A stretch of DNA of 64,000 nucleotides from Bacteroidota bacterium (lineage in GTDB: Bacteria; Bacteroidota; Ignavibacteria; Ignavibacteriales; Ignavibacteriaceae). The translations under genes were made by a program, and so were the position numbers. The first letter of the stretch is position 1. Every line of letters starts with the position of its first letter. Where the stretch lies: NCBI GenBank assembly GCA_021777835.1, contig JAJYDC010000010.1, positions 1 through 64,000 on the forward strand, written 5' to 3'. Shown piece after piece: positions 16,893-25,923 of this stretch. Below the pieces are notes generated by a model. That model was not told the origin of the DNA, did not search any database, and saw only the letters and a program-made list of their open reading frames with translations.

Positions 16893-17507
16893 GTGAATAA
16901 AATAAATTTACCGGAATTAAATTTTGAAAAATTAAACGGGCTTATCCCGGCTATAGTTGTGGATAAAAGCAGCGATAAAATTTTGATGCTCGGCTTTATG
17001 AATAAAACTGCGCTTGAGAAGACTATAGAAACAAAACTTGTTACATTTTACAGCAGAACAAGGAATGAACTTTGGACGAAAGGAGAATCCTCAGGGAATT
17101 TTCTTCACCTCATTGAAATTATGCCAGATTGCGATAACGATACACTTCTTATTTATGCTGAGCCAGACGGCAATACTTGTCACACAGGAAATTATTCATG
17201 TTTTGGTATAGATAAAGAACCGGAGATAAATTTCCTAAATGAATTATTTGATTTAATTAAGAAAAGAAAAATTGAGCAGCCAGAAAATTCTTACACAACT
17301 AGTTTATTCAATTCAGGAGCAAACAGAATTATCCAGAAAGTTGGTGAAGAAGCAATCGAAACAGTAATTGCCGCTAAAAATCGCGACAAGAATGAGATAA
17401 TAAACGAAACTTCGGATTTAATTTACCATTTATTTGTAATGCTTGCTGAGCAAGATATTGATTTTGAGGAGATTGTAAAAAACCTTAAAAAGCGTCATAA
17501 TAAATAA
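16893..17507 (+). CDS. hisI: Bifunctional phosphoribosyl-AMP cyclohydrolase / phosphoribosyl-ATP pyrophosphatase
   Basis: 204 aa HisIE fusion doing steps 2 and 3. The HisI half (1-105) has 'MLGFMNKTALEKT', 'FYSRTRNELWTKGESSG' and the zinc/metal segment 'PDCDNDTLLIYAEPDGNTCHTG'. The HisE half (110-204) has the all-alpha 'YTTSLFNSGANRIIQKVGEEAIETVIAAK' with the acidic pyrophosphatase helix and 'ETSDLIYHLFVML'. Starts at GTG. Last gene of the pathway in the cluster; gene order G-D-C-B-H-A-F-I matches the enteric operon. Confidence 0.97.
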   Translation: MNKINLPELNFEKLNGLIPAIVVDKSSDKILMLGFMNKTALEKTIETKLVTFYSRTRNELWTKGESSGNFLHLIEIMPDCDNDTLLIYAEPDGNTCHTGNYSCFGIDKEPEINFLNELFDLIKKRKIEQPENSYTTSLFNSGANRIIQKVGEEAIETVIAAKNRDKNEIINETSDLIYHLFVMLAEQDIDFEEIVKNLKKRHNK

Positions 17508-17527
17508 ACTTTTTTTAATTTTGCACA

Positions 17528-17935
17528 ATGTATTCTGCTTTTGAATCTGAAATAAAAATTCGACCTGATGATATCGACTTAAATAATCATGTTCATAACA
17601 CTAAGTATTTAGATTTTGTATTAGCTGCGCGTTATGAACAGATGGTAAGGGATTATAAAATGTCAATGGAAGATTTTCATCGACTTAATTTTAATTGGGT
17701 CGTAAGTGTTACACACATTGAATATAAGCGTTCCCTTAAGCTTGACGATAAAATAATGGTAAGAACGCAAGTAGACTCTGTAAACGGAGCACAATCGAAA
17801 GTAAATTTTTGGATAATAAAAAAAGAAACTGAGAAAATTGCCGCAGAAGGGCATCTAATTTATACAATGGTTTCTCTAAAGACAGGCAGACCAGTTCGAA
17901 TACCGAATGAAATCATTGAAAAATATTCCATTTAA
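17528..17935 (+). CDS. Hotdog-fold acyl-CoA/acyl-ACP thioesterase (FcbC/YbgC-like)
   Basis: 135 aa single hotdog domain. 'IRPDDIDLNNHVHNTKYLDFVLAARYEQM' is the characteristic N-terminal region, where the Asp in 'RPDDID' and the 'NNHV.N..YL.F' helix match 4-hydroxybenzoyl-CoA thioesterase relatives and plant-type FatA/FatB folds. Substrate unknown. It begins 20 bp after hisI, so it may be transcribed with the his operon, though a TAATTTTG (17516-17523) fitting the Bacteroidota -7 element sits right before the ATG without a clear -33 box. No functional link to histidine is evident. Confidence 0.82.
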   Translation: MYSAFESEIKIRPDDIDLNNHVHNTKYLDFVLAARYEQMVRDYKMSMEDFHRLNFNWVVSVTHIEYKRSLKLDDKIMVRTQVDSVNGAQSKVNFWIIKKETEKIAAEGHLIYTMVSLKTGRPVRIPNEIIEKYSI

Positions 17936-17959
17936 TATTTAGGATAAAAGAATTATACT

Positions 17960-19009
17960 ATGCAAGAATTTTTAAACAGATCGTATTTTGGGAATACCAT
18001 TTTTCATTATTTAACATTTCTGATAGTTTTTCTTTTCGGGATTTTAATAATATATATATTAAAGAAGATTGTTCTTAACAAAATTAAAATATGGACGGAA
18101 AGGACCAACACTACTTTAGAACTGCCGTTGGTTAAGGGAATACAAAAATTAGTTATACCTTTTCTTTATTACGTAGCATTTTACTCAGCGTTTAAAACAT
18201 TGCAATTAAACAGGGACTTTATACGCGGGTTTGATGTTATTTCTACAATCATCTTAACCTTTCTAATAATCAAATTAATTATCGCCTCACTTCAATATTT
18301 TTTTTCTACTTATCTTAATCGGCAAGAAGGCGGCGCCGAAAAGTTTAAGCAGCTTAAAGGAATATCATCGCTAATATCTTTTTTGGTCTGGGTAATAGGA
18401 TTAGTTTTTCTATTAGATAATCTAGGATTTAAAGTATCCGCGGTAGTTACCGGATTGGGCATTGGCGGCATAGCAATAGCGTTAGCCTCTCAAGCCGTGC
18501 TGAAAGATCTGTTCAGCTATCTTGTAATATTTTTTGATCGTCCCTTCGAAATAGGAGATGCAATAACTGTCGGTGATAAGACAGGGACTGTTGAGCGGAT
18601 AGGTATAAAAACTACGCGTCTGCGAGGTTTAGGCGGCGAGCAATTAATATTCTCAAATACCGACCTTACCGATTCGCGCATTCACAATTACAAAAGAATG
18701 GAAAAGCGCAGAGTAGTGCTTAGTCTTGGGGTAACTTATCAAACTTCAGTGGAAGAATTGAAAGAAATTCCGACAATTGTTAAAAGAATAATTGAAGCCC
18801 AGCCAGAAATTACTTTTGATAGAGGGCATTTTACAACACTAGGAAACTCAAGCTTGAATTTTGAAGTAGTTTATTATGTGAATAGTTCTGATTACACAAA
18901 ATTTATGGATGCGCAACAAGCTATTAACTTGAAAATATTTGATGAGTTTAATACCAGGAAAATAGAATTTGCATATCCAACACAAACCCTTTTTCTAAGC
19001 AAAGGCTGA
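17960..19009 (+). CDS. MscS-family mechanosensitive ion channel
   Basis: 349 aa. Four membrane helices (about 15-35, 65-85, 92-115, 128-165) precede the pore-lining helix 'VVTGLGIGGIAIALASQAVLKDLFSYLVIFFDRPFEIGD', the MscS signature with Gly/Ala packing. The cytosolic beta-domain 'GTVERIGIKTTRLRG' and the alpha-beta C-terminal domain follow. Such channels open on hypo-osmotic shock and release solutes. Same strand, 24 bp after the thioesterase; converges with the sugar kinase gene 11 bp away. Confidence 0.93.
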   Translation: MQEFLNRSYFGNTIFHYLTFLIVFLFGILIIYILKKIVLNKIKIWTERTNTTLELPLVKGIQKLVIPFLYYVAFYSAFKTLQLNRDFIRGFDVISTIILTFLIIKLIIASLQYFFSTYLNRQEGGAEKFKQLKGISSLISFLVWVIGLVFLLDNLGFKVSAVVTGLGIGGIAIALASQAVLKDLFSYLVIFFDRPFEIGDAITVGDKTGTVERIGIKTTRLRGLGGEQLIFSNTDLTDSRIHNYKRMEKRRVVLSLGVTYQTSVEELKEIPTIVKRIIEAQPEITFDRGHFTTLGNSSLNFEVVYYVNSSDYTKFMDAQQAINLKIFDEFNTRKIEFAYPTQTLFLSKG

Positions 19010-19020
19010 TATACTTAATT

Positions 19021-19914
19021 TTATGATAAAATATCTTTTTGTATATATTTATCATATAAAAAGTCATTCTCCGGGAGAGCCCCGTTCACCATTATAATTT
19101 CTCCCGCAAACTCAGAGGAAAGTTTATTTATTTTTTCCAAGTCCCATCTATTCAAGTAACCAAGGCATAGCATAGCTGCATAAGCATCACCAGCGCCTAC
19201 AGTATCCACTACGTTTTCAACCACACCTTTGTAATGATTCATTGCTCCATCTTTATATAGCATTGCACCCCCTTCGCCTTGAGTAATACATACCAAGTCG
19301 ATTTCAAAATATTCAGAAAGAGTTTTTGCCGATTGAAATTCATCGTCTTTATTTATCAAAAGCAGATTTCGAACAGTTCGTAATTCATCGCTGTTTAGTT
19401 TTAATACATTAGCCGCGCTAAGAGACGATTTAATTATTTCCGTATTATAAAAGTTTTGACGAAGATTCAAATCACAGAAATATTTTATTTTTTTACCAAA
19501 AAAAGAGTTCAGAGTCTTTCTTGATTGCTCCCCTCTTTGGGCCAACGTCCCAAAATATAAGCAATCGGTTTGTTCTTCGATAAGACCGCTTAGGATTTGG
19601 TTATTTGCTATAAAGTCATAAGACCGGTTTAACGAAATATCCCAATGCGGTATTTTATTTTCGTCCAAGTTAGCGTTTGCGGATCCGGTAGGGTGATCGT
19701 TATCAATCTGGAGATACTTAGTGGGCATACCGTGATTTATCATTAAATTCAATATTTCATTGCCAGCATTATCATTGCCCACCCGGCTAATAAAATTGCC
19801 GTATCCAGTTAATTTCTTAATATGATAAATAAAATTAAAGGGAGCGCCCCCGAGTTTTTTATAGTCCGGATAAACGTCAAACAATATTTCACCGAACGAA
19901 GTTATGTTTTTCAT
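19021..19914 (-). CDS. PfkB-family carbohydrate kinase (fructokinase-like)
   Basis: 297 aa ribokinase-fold kinase. N-terminal 'SFGEILFDVYPDYKKLGGAPFNFIYHIKKL' with the substrate-binding Gly-Gly, and the ATP/catalytic motif 'VDTVGAGDAYAAML' whose Asp is the base, both as in bacterial fructokinases. 'LNLRQNFYN' and 'KLNSDEL' are also typical. Phosphorylates fructose or a related sugar; exact substrate not certain. It lies 11 bp downstream of the membrane acyltransferase gene on the same strand, suggesting a two-gene operon. Confidence 0.88.
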   Translation of the reverse strand: MKNITSFGEILFDVYPDYKKLGGAPFNFIYHIKKLTGYGNFISRVGNDNAGNEILNLMINHGMPTKYLQIDNDHPTGSANANLDENKIPHWDISLNRSYDFIANNQILSGLIEEQTDCLYFGTLAQRGEQSRKTLNSFFGKKIKYFCDLNLRQNFYNTEIIKSSLSAANVLKLNSDELRTVRNLLLINKDDEFQSAKTLSEYFEIDLVCITQGEGGAMLYKDGAMNHYKGVVENVVDTVGAGDAYAAMLCLGYLNRWDLEKINKLSSEFAGEIIMVNGALPENDFLYDKYIQKDILS

Positions 19915-19925
19915 TTAGATTTATT

Positions 19926-21056
19926 TTAATAGATAAAAAATATCAAGACGCAAACAACGATGACCGTTAGAGTAAGTCTAGAAGAAAAGTCTCTATACCG
20001 CCTTTTCATTGCGCCCCAAATTTTAGCTACAATAATCATAGCGATTGCAAGAGCAATTGTGAATAAAACACTTTGCAAGACGTTAAAAGTTCCACCATAA
20101 ATAGAGGCAATATTTTGACCGTTTAAAATATGACGATAAAGAATCTGTAGATGCAGCCAATAAACCAAGAGAGATTCTCTTCCTATATCAAGAACAAATG
20201 AAGTTTTTGTTTGTCGTTTCTCAGCATAATACCAGCATAATCCGAGCAGAAATAAAACATAGCCTAGTCTTTGAAAGAAGAAAGCCGGATGCGGTTTAAC
20301 GGAAAAAGAGTTTAATTGAAATATTTCAGACAAGAAAAAATGACCTGCAAAAGCCAATCCCAAACCAATGATAGCTATTAAGTAAATGAATTTTTTCTCA
20401 TTCCCCTTTTCGCGTTCTTGAAGAAAGAAGACGCAGACAATTGCGCCGGCAATTAAAAAGCCCATCCATGGAAATAGTGGAAAATATGAGCCGTTATTAG
20501 AATTAAAATAGTCTGCAATGAAGGGATGCAGGAATTTTGTGAAATCAATTTGCCAAAAAAGAGGTGAAATCAGAATTACTAAAAGGAAGCTAACTATAAG
20601 GAAAATACTGTAATGCTTATCAGAAACAAAAATTAGTCTTGCTATAAATATGAATAAAAGGCCAGCCGCAATACACTGAAGAATATCGACGTTATACGCA
20701 GCTAACATCATCTGCTGGTTTGCCCGTTCATGTATGAGTCTGATTGAAAGGAATGGGATATGAAGAGAATAGCCCACTAAAAAGACCATCCCTATTCTAG
20801 CAAGTTTCTTCCAGAATTTCATTCCGAATTTTCTAAGCTCATCTAAATTCTTTTGAGTTGAAAGGATGAAAGCGAAGCCGGAGATAAAAAGAAAGGAAGG
20901 TGCAACAAGGCCGTTTACAAAATTCAAATTATTGAACCAATCTGTTTCTTGTAAAGCAGGCTTGAGTAAAACATTGAAAGAATGCACTTCAAACATTACA
21001 AGCAGTGCCCACCCGCGAAGGAGATCAACAAAAATAAATCTTACTTTTTCTTTCAA
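19926..21056 (-). CDS. Multi-pass membrane acyltransferase, HGSNAT/DUF1624 type
   Basis: 376 aa with about ten membrane helices. The N-terminus 'RFIFVDLLRGWALLVMFEVHSFNVLL' followed by 'GLVAPSFLFISGFAFIL' is the signature of heparan-alpha-glucosaminide N-acetyltransferase catalytic domain (DUF1624) relatives; the His in 'EVHSFN' is the probable acyl carrier. Family members acylate glycans across the membrane. 'WMGFLIAGA' and 'SLLVYWLHL' are later conserved spots. Upstream gene of a pair with the PfkB kinase; whether they share a pathway is unknown. Confidence 0.8.
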   Translation of the reverse strand: MKEKVRFIFVDLLRGWALLVMFEVHSFNVLLKPALQETDWFNNLNFVNGLVAPSFLFISGFAFILSTQKNLDELRKFGMKFWKKLARIGMVFLVGYSLHIPFLSIRLIHERANQQMMLAAYNVDILQCIAAGLLFIFIARLIFVSDKHYSIFLIVSFLLVILISPLFWQIDFTKFLHPFIADYFNSNNGSYFPLFPWMGFLIAGAIVCVFFLQEREKGNEKKFIYLIAIIGLGLAFAGHFFLSEIFQLNSFSVKPHPAFFFQRLGYVLFLLGLCWYYAEKRQTKTSFVLDIGRESLLVYWLHLQILYRHILNGQNIASIYGGTFNVLQSVLFTIALAIAMIIVAKIWGAMKRRYRDFSSRLTLTVIVVCVLIFFIY

Positions 21057-21165
21057 TATTCTTACAATTTTATATCTGTAGTAAAATCAGCAAAACTAAA
21101 ATTTTTATAATGAAAAAATAGAATATTTTTGAAGATTCTCAAATCGAATTTAAAGATTTCTCCTT

Positions 21166-21771
21166 CTACTTATCAAGCAAGTACAAAACCAGGCTTTTAA
21201 GTTTAATAACGCTAAAATTTGTATATCCTGCTTCATCGGCGAGATTTTTAATAAACTCCGATCTAAGTCTGTGTTCAATTGGGGGACCAAAGTCTTCAAC
21301 TTTATAATCCCACTCTAATATTGCTGTTCTATTCAGCGATACCCTGTAGGCTTCCTGCAGGGCTTTTTGATAATTGTCAACCTCATGGAATACAACTCCA
21401 AAAAAGGTCATATCAAAAGACTTATCATTAAAGGGCAATACTTCCGCAGGTGCAAGTTTTATAACAGAATCAGGGAGAAAATTATTTGCAGCACTAACCA
21501 TACTTGGATTTGAATCAACGCCTGCAACAGTCAAGCTTCTTTTGTGAAATGCTTCGGCAAATAAGCCGCTGCCTGTTCCGATGTCTAAAACAGACTGGAT
21601 CTTTTTGCCCTCAAGAGATGAATTAACGACCCTCTCGATTTCCAGGCGTTCAACTCTTTCCGGAGTGCGCAGTCTGTCTGCACCCTGATTAAACACCCTA
21701 TCATTAGTTGAAGAAGAAGAATGGTGATGATGTTCCGACGCGTGTGAATGTTTATCGTTCATAAATTTCAT
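21166..21771 (-). CDS. Class I SAM-dependent methyltransferase with His-rich N-terminus
   Basis: 201 aa. A Rossmann methyltransferase core begins at about residue 52: motif I 'VLDIGTGSGLFAEAF', motif II 'VAGVDSNPSMV', 'APAEVLPFNDKSFDMTFFGVVFHEV' as motifs III-IV. The N-terminal 22 residues are low complexity, 'KHSHASEHHHHSSSS', then 'FNQGADRLRTPERVERLEIERVV', a segment seen in a subset of these enzymes that may bind metal. There is no Cys at all, which argues against an arsenite methyltransferase despite the ars genes 6 kb away. ATG at 21771 has AAAGGA 4 nt upstream; M4 at 21762 is an alternative. Confidence 0.82.
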   Translation of the reverse strand: MKFMNDKHSHASEHHHHSSSSTNDRVFNQGADRLRTPERVERLEIERVVNSSLEGKKIQSVLDIGTGSGLFAEAFHKRSLTVAGVDSNPSMVSAANNFLPDSVIKLAPAEVLPFNDKSFDMTFFGVVFHEVDNYQKALQEAYRVSLNRTAILEWDYKVEDFGPPIEHRLRSEFIKNLADEAGYTNFSVIKLKSLVLYLLDK

Positions 21772-21886
21772 TAATCCTTTTATTCCGTTAGAGTCAATTA
21801 ATAAAGAAAAGATTCTAGTTTAAAATATGCACACCTCAAGGCGCACAAATAATTCTTATTGAGATCTAAAAATATTTAACAAAAAC

Positions 21887-22897
21887 TTATCTATCTTGTA
21901 CTGTTCTCTGCAGCATCCAGTAAGGATATGCACGAGGCGGTTTGCTTAATTCATCAAGTCTACTAACCTCTTCCGGCGACATTTCCCAATCGGATGCCTT
22001 CATGTTTTCGGCTAACTGTTCTTTTGTCTTCGCTCCGATTATTACTGACGATACAGCAGGCCTTCTCAATAAATAATTAATCGCAGCCTGAACGATTGAA
22101 GTGCCATGACCTTTAGCTATTCGTTCAAGCTCGTCAACAATGTCAAATCCTTTTTCTTCATCAAACTGAAGAAATTGATTCTCGGGATCAGTTCGTCTTG
22201 AGTCATTAGGGCGAGGTTTTCCTCTGCGGTATTTGCCGGTTAAGAAGCCGCCTCCTAAGGGGCTCCATGGAAGTATTCCAAGTTTTTGATCTAAACAAAG
22301 AGGAACCATTTCGTTTTCCAAATCCCGTGCAATTAAAGAATAAAATGCTTGAAGCGTAACAAATTTTTCTAAATTCTGTCTTTCGGAAATTGATAAAGCT
22401 TTCATCAACTGCCAGCCGGTGTAGTTTGATACGCCCAAGTAGCGGACCTTTCCCGCACGAACCAAATCATCAAGTGCACGAAGTGTTTCTTCAAGAGGTG
22501 TATAAGGATCAAAGCTGTGAACTTGATACAGGTCAATATAATCTGTTCCTAATCGTTTTAAGCTTGCATTACAATTTTCAAATATATGATGGCGTGAAAG
22601 TCCAACATCATTTGGTCCCGTTCCGGTTCTGCCCCTTACTTTAGTGGCAAGAATAATTTCCTTTCGTCTTTCGCCGAGGGCTTTTCCAAGCATCTCCTCG
22701 GATAATCCTTCTGAGTAAACATCTGCGGTATCAAAGAAATTTATTCCCCCGTCAAAGGCTAAGTTTACCAGACCAGTTGCTTCTTTTTGTTCGAGCTGTC
22801 CGATGCTCTTCCAGTAGCCTTTTCCCCCGAACGTCATTGCTCCGAAGCAAATTTCGGAGACTTTTACCCCGGTGTTTCCAAGATATCTAAGTTTCAT
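21887..22897 (-). CDS. Aldo/keto reductase
   Basis: 336 aa NAD(P)H-dependent TIM-barrel oxidoreductase. The tetrad is visible: Asp and Tyr in 'FFDTADVYSEGLSEEMLG', Lys in 'ILATKVRG', His in 'YQVHSFDP'. The cofactor-binding segment is 'VIIGAKTKEQLAENM'. Closest to the YajO/Tas-like or 'general stress protein 69' group. Good site GGAGGG ahead of ATG 22897. It lies 31 bp downstream of cysK in the same direction, so it is probably the third gene of the cysE-cysK transcript; substrate unknown. Confidence 0.92.
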   Translation of the reverse strand: MKLRYLGNTGVKVSEICFGAMTFGGKGYWKSIGQLEQKEATGLVNLAFDGGINFFDTADVYSEGLSEEMLGKALGERRKEIILATKVRGRTGTGPNDVGLSRHHIFENCNASLKRLGTDYIDLYQVHSFDPYTPLEETLRALDDLVRAGKVRYLGVSNYTGWQLMKALSISERQNLEKFVTLQAFYSLIARDLENEMVPLCLDQKLGILPWSPLGGGFLTGKYRRGKPRPNDSRRTDPENQFLQFDEEKGFDIVDELERIAKGHGTSIVQAAINYLLRRPAVSSVIIGAKTKEQLAENMKASDWEMSPEEVSRLDELSKPPRAYPYWMLQRTVQDR

Positions 22898-22927
22898 ATT
22901 TTCCCTCCAATAAATATTAAAAATTGT

Positions 22928-23839
22928 TTAAAACAATCCGTCGATTGATAAATATCTTTCGCCAGTATCGTAATTGAAAGTCAGTATAGTTTTCCCTGCA
23001 GAAACTTCTTTTAGTTTTTGAGCAACCGCGGCTAATGCTGCGCCTGATGAAATTCCAATTAACATACCTTCTTCTTTTGCAGCGCGTTGAGTATATTCAA
23101 AAGCTTCTTCTTTAGTTACTGAAATTGTTCCGTCAAGTAGAGATGTATCAAGATTCTTTGGAATAAAACCCGCGCCAAGACCCTGTAACGGATGCGGACC
23201 CGGTTTTCCACCGGAAATAACAGCAGAAGCAGACGGTTCAACTGCAAACACTTTAATATTAGGAAATTTACTCTTCAGGACCCTTGCAACACCTGTAATA
23301 TGTCCGCCTGTACCAACGCCGGTGATCAGATAATCTATTCCGTCAGGAAAATCAGCAACGATTTCCTTAGAAGTAAAATTCACATGAGCTTCAATATTTG
23401 CCGGATTATCAAACTGCTGCGGTATCCAAACCTTTGGATTACTTGCAGCAATTTCTTTTGCTTTTTCAATAGCGCCTTTCATTCCAAATTCGCGTGGGGT
23501 AAGCTCAAACTTTGCGCCATAAGCAGACATTAATTTTCTTCTTTCAATTGACATAGAGTCAGGCATGACTAGTATAATTTCATAGCCTTTAACGGCAGCT
23601 ACCATAGCCAGTCCAATACCTGTATTGCCGGACGTAGGTTCAACAATAACACTGCCTTTTTTTAATATCCCTTTCTTTTCAGCATCTTCAACCATTGACA
23701 AAGCGATTCTATCTTTTATGCTGCCACCGGGATTAGCTTTTTCCAGTTTAACCCAAACATTATTCTTATCTCCGAAAAGCTTGTTAATTCTTATATGAGG
23801 TGTATTGCCTATTGCTGCTAAAACATTATTGTATTTCAT
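22928..23839 (-). CDS. cysK: Cysteine synthase A (O-acetylserine sulfhydrylase)
   Basis: 303 aa fold-type II PLP enzyme making cysteine from O-acetylserine and sulfide. PLP Lys in '[14 protein letters not shown]' (about 41), substrate loop '[14 protein letters not shown]', phosphate loop '[12 protein letters not shown]' and 'ISSGAAL' are all intact. Follows cysE by 10 bp in one operon. The partner CysE ends in Ile, as needed to dock in the CysK active site and form the cysteine synthase complex. Confidence 0.96.
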   Translation of the reverse strand: MKYNNVLAAIGNTPHIRINKLFGDKNNVWVKLEKANPGGSIKDRIALSMVEDAEKKGILKKGSVIVEPTSGNTGIGLAMVAAVKGYEIILVMPDSMSIERRKLMSAYGAKFELTPREFGMKGAIEKAKEIAASNPKVWIPQQFDNPANIEAHVNFTSKEIVADFPDGIDYLITGVGTGGHITGVARVLKSKFPNIKVFAVEPSASAVISGGKPGPHPLQGLGAGFIPKNLDTSLLDGTISVTKEEAFEYTQRAAKEEGMLIGISSGAALAAVAQKLKEVSAGKTILTFNYDTGERYLSIDGLF

Positions 23840-23849
23840 TTTTTCGTCC

Positions 23850-24713
23850 TTAAATTATAAATTCTATTGTTTTAAAATAATCTTCGTTCGATCTTACCTT
23901 CACTTCAATTTTGCTATATACAACCGAGTTTGGCGGAACACTTTGCGTAATCCAAGCATTACCTCCGATTATACTATTTTTACCAATGACAGTTTCTCCG
24001 CCTAAAATTACAGCTTGAGAATAAATTATAACATCGTCTTCGATGGTTGGATGGCGCTTAATGTTTGCAAGCGACTTATCAACACTCAAAGCGCCGAGGG
24101 TAACGCCCTGATAGACCTTAACGTTTTTCCCTATTTTAGTTGTCTCACCAATTACAATGCCTGTTCCATGATCAATAAAAAATGGAGAATCAATTTCTGC
24201 TCCGGGATGAATATCAATTCCGGTTGATTGATGAGCATGTTCCGTTAAAATTCTTGGAATGATAGGAATTTTTATTTTGTATAATTCGTGAGCAAGCCTG
24301 TAAATAAGAATTGCCATAAATCCAGGATAAGCTAAGATAACCTCATCCACGCTTTCGGCTGCAGGGTCTCCTTTATATATAGCCTCTGCATCTTCCCAAA
24401 GCATATCGTGGACGAAAGGAATTCTTGTTATAAACTGATTAGCCCTTTTTTCAAGATCAACATCAGAAATTTCGGTTGTCAGCTTCAACAGCGAAATGAG
24501 ATTTCGTTCAAGAAGTTGAAGTTTTGATACAACATCTTCCTGGGAATAATAAAATTTATTAGAAAAATGCGGGAAGAGAAAATCCTTTAACTCATTCAAG
24601 AAGTCTATTGATTCAATTTTCATCGAAGCATTGCATGAATGCAGTTCTCGTTTCACTAAAAGCTTATTTGCAAATTCAAAATAAGGAGAATCCTTTTGAA
24701 TTTTGTTTATCAT
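23850..24713 (-). CDS. cysE: Serine O-acetyltransferase
   Basis: 287 aa; acetyl-CoA + serine to O-acetylserine. An N-terminal helical domain (1-140) is followed by the left-handed beta-helix of hexapeptide repeats, with '[28 protein letters not shown]' containing the catalytic His region and 'VTLGALSVD', '[10 protein letters not shown]' after it. Long 'EpsC'-type architecture. The C-terminus is '...KTIEFII'; a terminal Ile is what inserts into CysK in known cysteine synthase complexes. First gene of cysE-cysK-AKR; three copies of a 13-14 bp motif lie upstream. Confidence 0.93.
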   Translation of the reverse strand: MINKIQKDSPYFEFANKLLVKRELHSCNASMKIESIDFLNELKDFLFPHFSNKFYYSQEDVVSKLQLLERNLISLLKLTTEISDVDLEKRANQFITRIPFVHDMLWEDAEAIYKGDPAAESVDEVILAYPGFMAILIYRLAHELYKIKIPIIPRILTEHAHQSTGIDIHPGAEIDSPFFIDHGTGIVIGETTKIGKNVKVYQGVTLGALSVDKSLANIKRHPTIEDDVIIYSQAVILGGETVIGKNSIIGGNAWITQSVPPNSVVYSKIEVKVRSNEDYFKTIEFII

Positions 24714-24723
24714 ATTTTACTCA

Positions 24724-24829
24724 CCAAGTTATCGTAAAAACCATATAAAACAGTAAGTGAAATTTATGAAAAATTTATCCAAGCTATTGTAAGCATGTAA
24801 ACAGAAGTGCGCTGCGCCAACTATCGTAA
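24724..24829. promoter_or_regulatory. Three copies of a CCAAGTTATCGTAA-like motif upstream of cysE
   Basis: CCAAGTTATCGTAA (24724-24737), CCAAGCTATTGTAA (24779-24792) and CCAACTATCGTAA (24817-24829, one base shorter) lie in the 120-bp gap between cysE and the permease, all in the same orientation. Centre spacing is 55 and about 38 bp. Repetition in an upstream region suggests binding sites for a regulator of the cys operon. No known motif assigned. Confidence 0.45.
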
Positions 24830-24833
24830 ATTA

Positions 24834-25859
24834 TTAAAAAATGAAGTTAAATAGATACCCAACAATTATTATCCCTACTCCTACAACTCCTACGAAAGTA
24901 AATATTAAAGGAAGTTTTAACACCTTCTTTAAGATAATTGTCTCCGGGAGTGATAATCCAATAACCGACATCATAAAAGCTAATACAGTTCCAAGAGCCG
25001 CCCCTTTTTCCAGCAATGCTTGAACAATAGGGATTATACCTGCAGAATTAGAATACATCGGTATTCCTATTAATACAGCAGCGGGAACAGACCACCATAC
25101 TCCTTTTCCCATTAATCCAACCATAAAGTTTTCGGGAACATAGCCATGAATTCCAGCCCCAACAGCTATACCTAATACAACATAAATCCATACTTTTCCA
25201 ACTATTTCTTTTACTTCATCAACCCCATAAGATATTCTTTTTGCAAATGTGATTTTATCTTCTTCCATAATTACTGAATTACCTGCTTTTACCTGATATA
25301 CCCAATCTTCAACAAATCTCTCAAGTTTCAGTTTGCCAATAACAAAGCCCGAAAACATCGCAATAAATAAACCGGATGACATATAGATCAGTGCTGTCTT
25401 CCACCCAAACAATCCGAAAAGAAGTACTACGGCTACCTCATTTATCATAGGTGCGGCAATAAGAAAAGAAAATGTTACGCCGAGAGGTACGCCAGCTTCA
25501 ACAAATCCAAGGAACAATGGAATTGCTGAACAAGAGCAGAAGGGAGTTACAATGCCAAGCATACTTCCAAGCACGTTTCCCATAAATAGTTTTTTATCTC
25601 CAAGCATTTTACGTGTTCGCTCTGGAGAAAAGTAGGAGCGAATTATTCCAACTACAAAAACGATTAGTATAAGAAGCAAGAGTACTTTTGGCACTTCAAA
25701 AAGAAAAAAGCTTATTGAGTTTGTTAAGTGTGAATCTTTAGGGAGTTTAATTAAGCCGAAGATTATTAAATCAGTTAGGCTTTGAAGACTTAAATAAAAG
25801 AAAAGCCAAGCCGGTACAAGTAGAAGCCATAGATAATAATATTTCCTATTTAGAATCAT
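24834..25859 (-). CDS. Permease of the ars operon (DUF318/YraQ/ArsP type)
   Basis: 341 aa with about eight membrane helices. The stretch 'GSMLGIVTPFCSCSAIPLFLGFVEAGVPLG' is the hallmark of the DUF318 permeases, whose Cys-x-Cys lines the transport path in ArsP (trivalent organoarsenical efflux). A second signature 'GIPMYSNSAGIIPIVQALL' is present. It is the last gene in line after arsR, arsC, thioredoxin and acr3 on the same strand, 64 bp downstream of acr3. Efflux of arsenic species is likely; organic versus inorganic form is not decided by sequence. Confidence 0.85.
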   Translation of the reverse strand: MILNRKYYYLWLLLVPAWLFFYLSLQSLTDLIIFGLIKLPKDSHLTNSISFFLFEVPKVLLLLILIVFVVGIIRSYFSPERTRKMLGDKKLFMGNVLGSMLGIVTPFCSCSAIPLFLGFVEAGVPLGVTFSFLIAAPMINEVAVVLLFGLFGWKTALIYMSSGLFIAMFSGFVIGKLKLERFVEDWVYQVKAGNSVIMEEDKITFAKRISYGVDEVKEIVGKVWIYVVLGIAVGAGIHGYVPENFMVGLMGKGVWWSVPAAVLIGIPMYSNSAGIIPIVQALLEKGAALGTVLAFMMSVIGLSLPETIILKKVLKLPLIFTFVGVVGVGIIIVGYLFNFIF

Positions 25860-25923
25860 AGTTACAGGGTATCCCTTTTAATAAATAATTTTCTTTATAT
25901 ACATATTCTGAGCTAAGCTTATT

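Noticed and set aside
21166-21771. Arsenite methyltransferase (ArsM)
   Set aside because: ArsM needs conserved Cys residues; this protein has none.
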